A stretch of 6,802 bases of DNA, from NCBI GenBank assembly GCA_031270755.1, contig JAISWV010000070.1:1-6802 (forward strand). Reading direction: 5' to 3'. Under the pieces are notes generated by a model. It was not told the origin of the DNA. It worked only from the letters and a program-made list of their open reading frames with translations, and made no database searches. This DNA comes from Synergistaceae bacterium (lineage in GTDB: Bacteria > Synergistota > Synergistia > Synergistales > Aminobacteriaceae). Of this stretch, positions 6,632 through 6,802 are shown one piece after another (position 1 is the first letter of the stretch; every line of letters starts with the position of its first letter). The position numbers and the translations under genes are program-made.

Positions 6632-6647
6632 AAGCAAGCATTTGCTT
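6632..6647. promoter_or_regulatory. Inverted repeat AAGCAA-GCAT-TTGCTT next to the rpmB promoter
   Basis: A 6-bp inverted repeat with a 4-nt spacer lies immediately upstream of the TG element of the rpmB -10 box, over the spacer and -35 position. This suits an operator or activator site. Identity of any regulator is unknown, and a chance match is possible. Confidence 0.4.
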
Positions 6648-6802
6648 ATAGGGGTCCGGGGGGCCTGAGTCCCGCAGGAACAAACGCCTCGAACAAACGA
6701 GCTCCGTCCCCCTGATTTTCAGCTGAGTTTAAACGTTTACAAACGTGCGGGCTCTTCATGCATGCAGGGCTTTTATAGGTCCTTTTTTAGGGATCGGTTT
6801 CG
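6648..6802. other. Unassigned intergenic DNA rich in small palindromes
   Basis: No reading frame here has a credible start, ribosome binding site or family resemblance. Contents: a G-run at 6658-6663 that can pair with the C-run at 6708-6712; the word GAACAAACG at 6678-6686 and 6691-6699; a CTCG-AACAAA-CGAG hairpin at 6688-6701; the palindrome TCAGCTGA at 6719-6726; an operator-like segment at 6727-6746; and overlapping CATGCATG and TGCATGCA at 6757-6766. It may be the regulatory region or leader of a + strand gene or small RNA starting beyond the window, or hold a small structured RNA itself. I could not match it to tmRNA, 6S RNA, SRP RNA, RNase P RNA or a tRNA. Confidence 0.4.
6727..6746. 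promoter_or_regulatory. Operator-like palindrome with CG centre (LacI-family style)
   Basis: TAAACGTTTA (6730-6739) is a perfect palindrome centred on CG, the layout typical of LacI/CcpA/PurR-family operators. It overlaps a second perfect inverted repeat, ACGTTT-AC-AAACGT (6733-6746), and the palindrome GTTTAAAC (6727-6734). No LacI-family regulator is encoded in the window, so the regulator is unknown. Confidence 0.4.

Noticed and set aside
6790..6802. GGGATCGGTTTCG at the window end looks like the 5' end of tmRNA.
   Set aside because: The distance from the first G to TTCG is only 9 nt, whereas tmRNAs I recall have about 13-15; the sequence ends before it could be tested.

Overview
The window holds five protein genes and two intergenic stretches. 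Four genes run on the + strand: secA (5' end missing), a secreted DUF3857/transglutaminase-like protein of unknown function, argS, and a small FtsB/DivIC-type septum protein. The fifth, rpmB (ribosomal protein L28), is on the - strand and converges on them. I see no phage, insertion sequence, CRISPR array, tRNA or rRNA.

Organism: a GC-rich bacterium (by eye somewhat above 55%). Bulk protein export, tRNA charging, divisome and ribosome genes all point to a chromosomal core region. SecA has a long insert in its second nucleotide-binding domain and a zinc-binding SEC-C tail. The gene order, together with a signal-peptide-bearing DUF3857-like protein, makes me lean to a diderm such as a member of Synergistota. 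This is a guess from protein character, not a demonstrated placement.

Layout: 1-2217 is the C-terminal part of SecA. After a 45-nt gap, 2263-4158 encodes the secreted protein, probably co-transcribed with secA. A distinctly AT-rich 87-nt leader (4159-4245) with short direct repeats and a weak promoter-like pair leads to argS (4246-5946, TTG start chosen by its Shine-Dalgarno sequence). The septum protein starts 2 nt after the argS stop (5949-6257), so the two are probably translationally coupled. Between it and rpmB, 6258-6332 is almost entirely palindromic: a 12-nt perfect palindrome followed by a 48-nt imperfect inverted repeat that looks like a dispersed repeat. rpmB occupies 6333-6533 with its own strong ribosome binding site and an extended -10 promoter upstream. 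The last 170 bases (about 6632-6802) contain no gene I can support, but they have several small palindromes, a LacI-family-like operator core and a recurring ACAAACG word.

How the genes relate: SecA drives export of precursors such as the signal-peptide-bearing protein encoded next to it, though adjacency alone does not show a functional link. ArgS, L28 and the FtsB/DivIC protein serve translation and cell division. The window is largely ordinary housekeeping DNA. The less ordinary parts are the uncharacterised secreted protein, its A-rich slippery run, the AT-rich repeat leader of argS, and the palindromic elements around rpmB.
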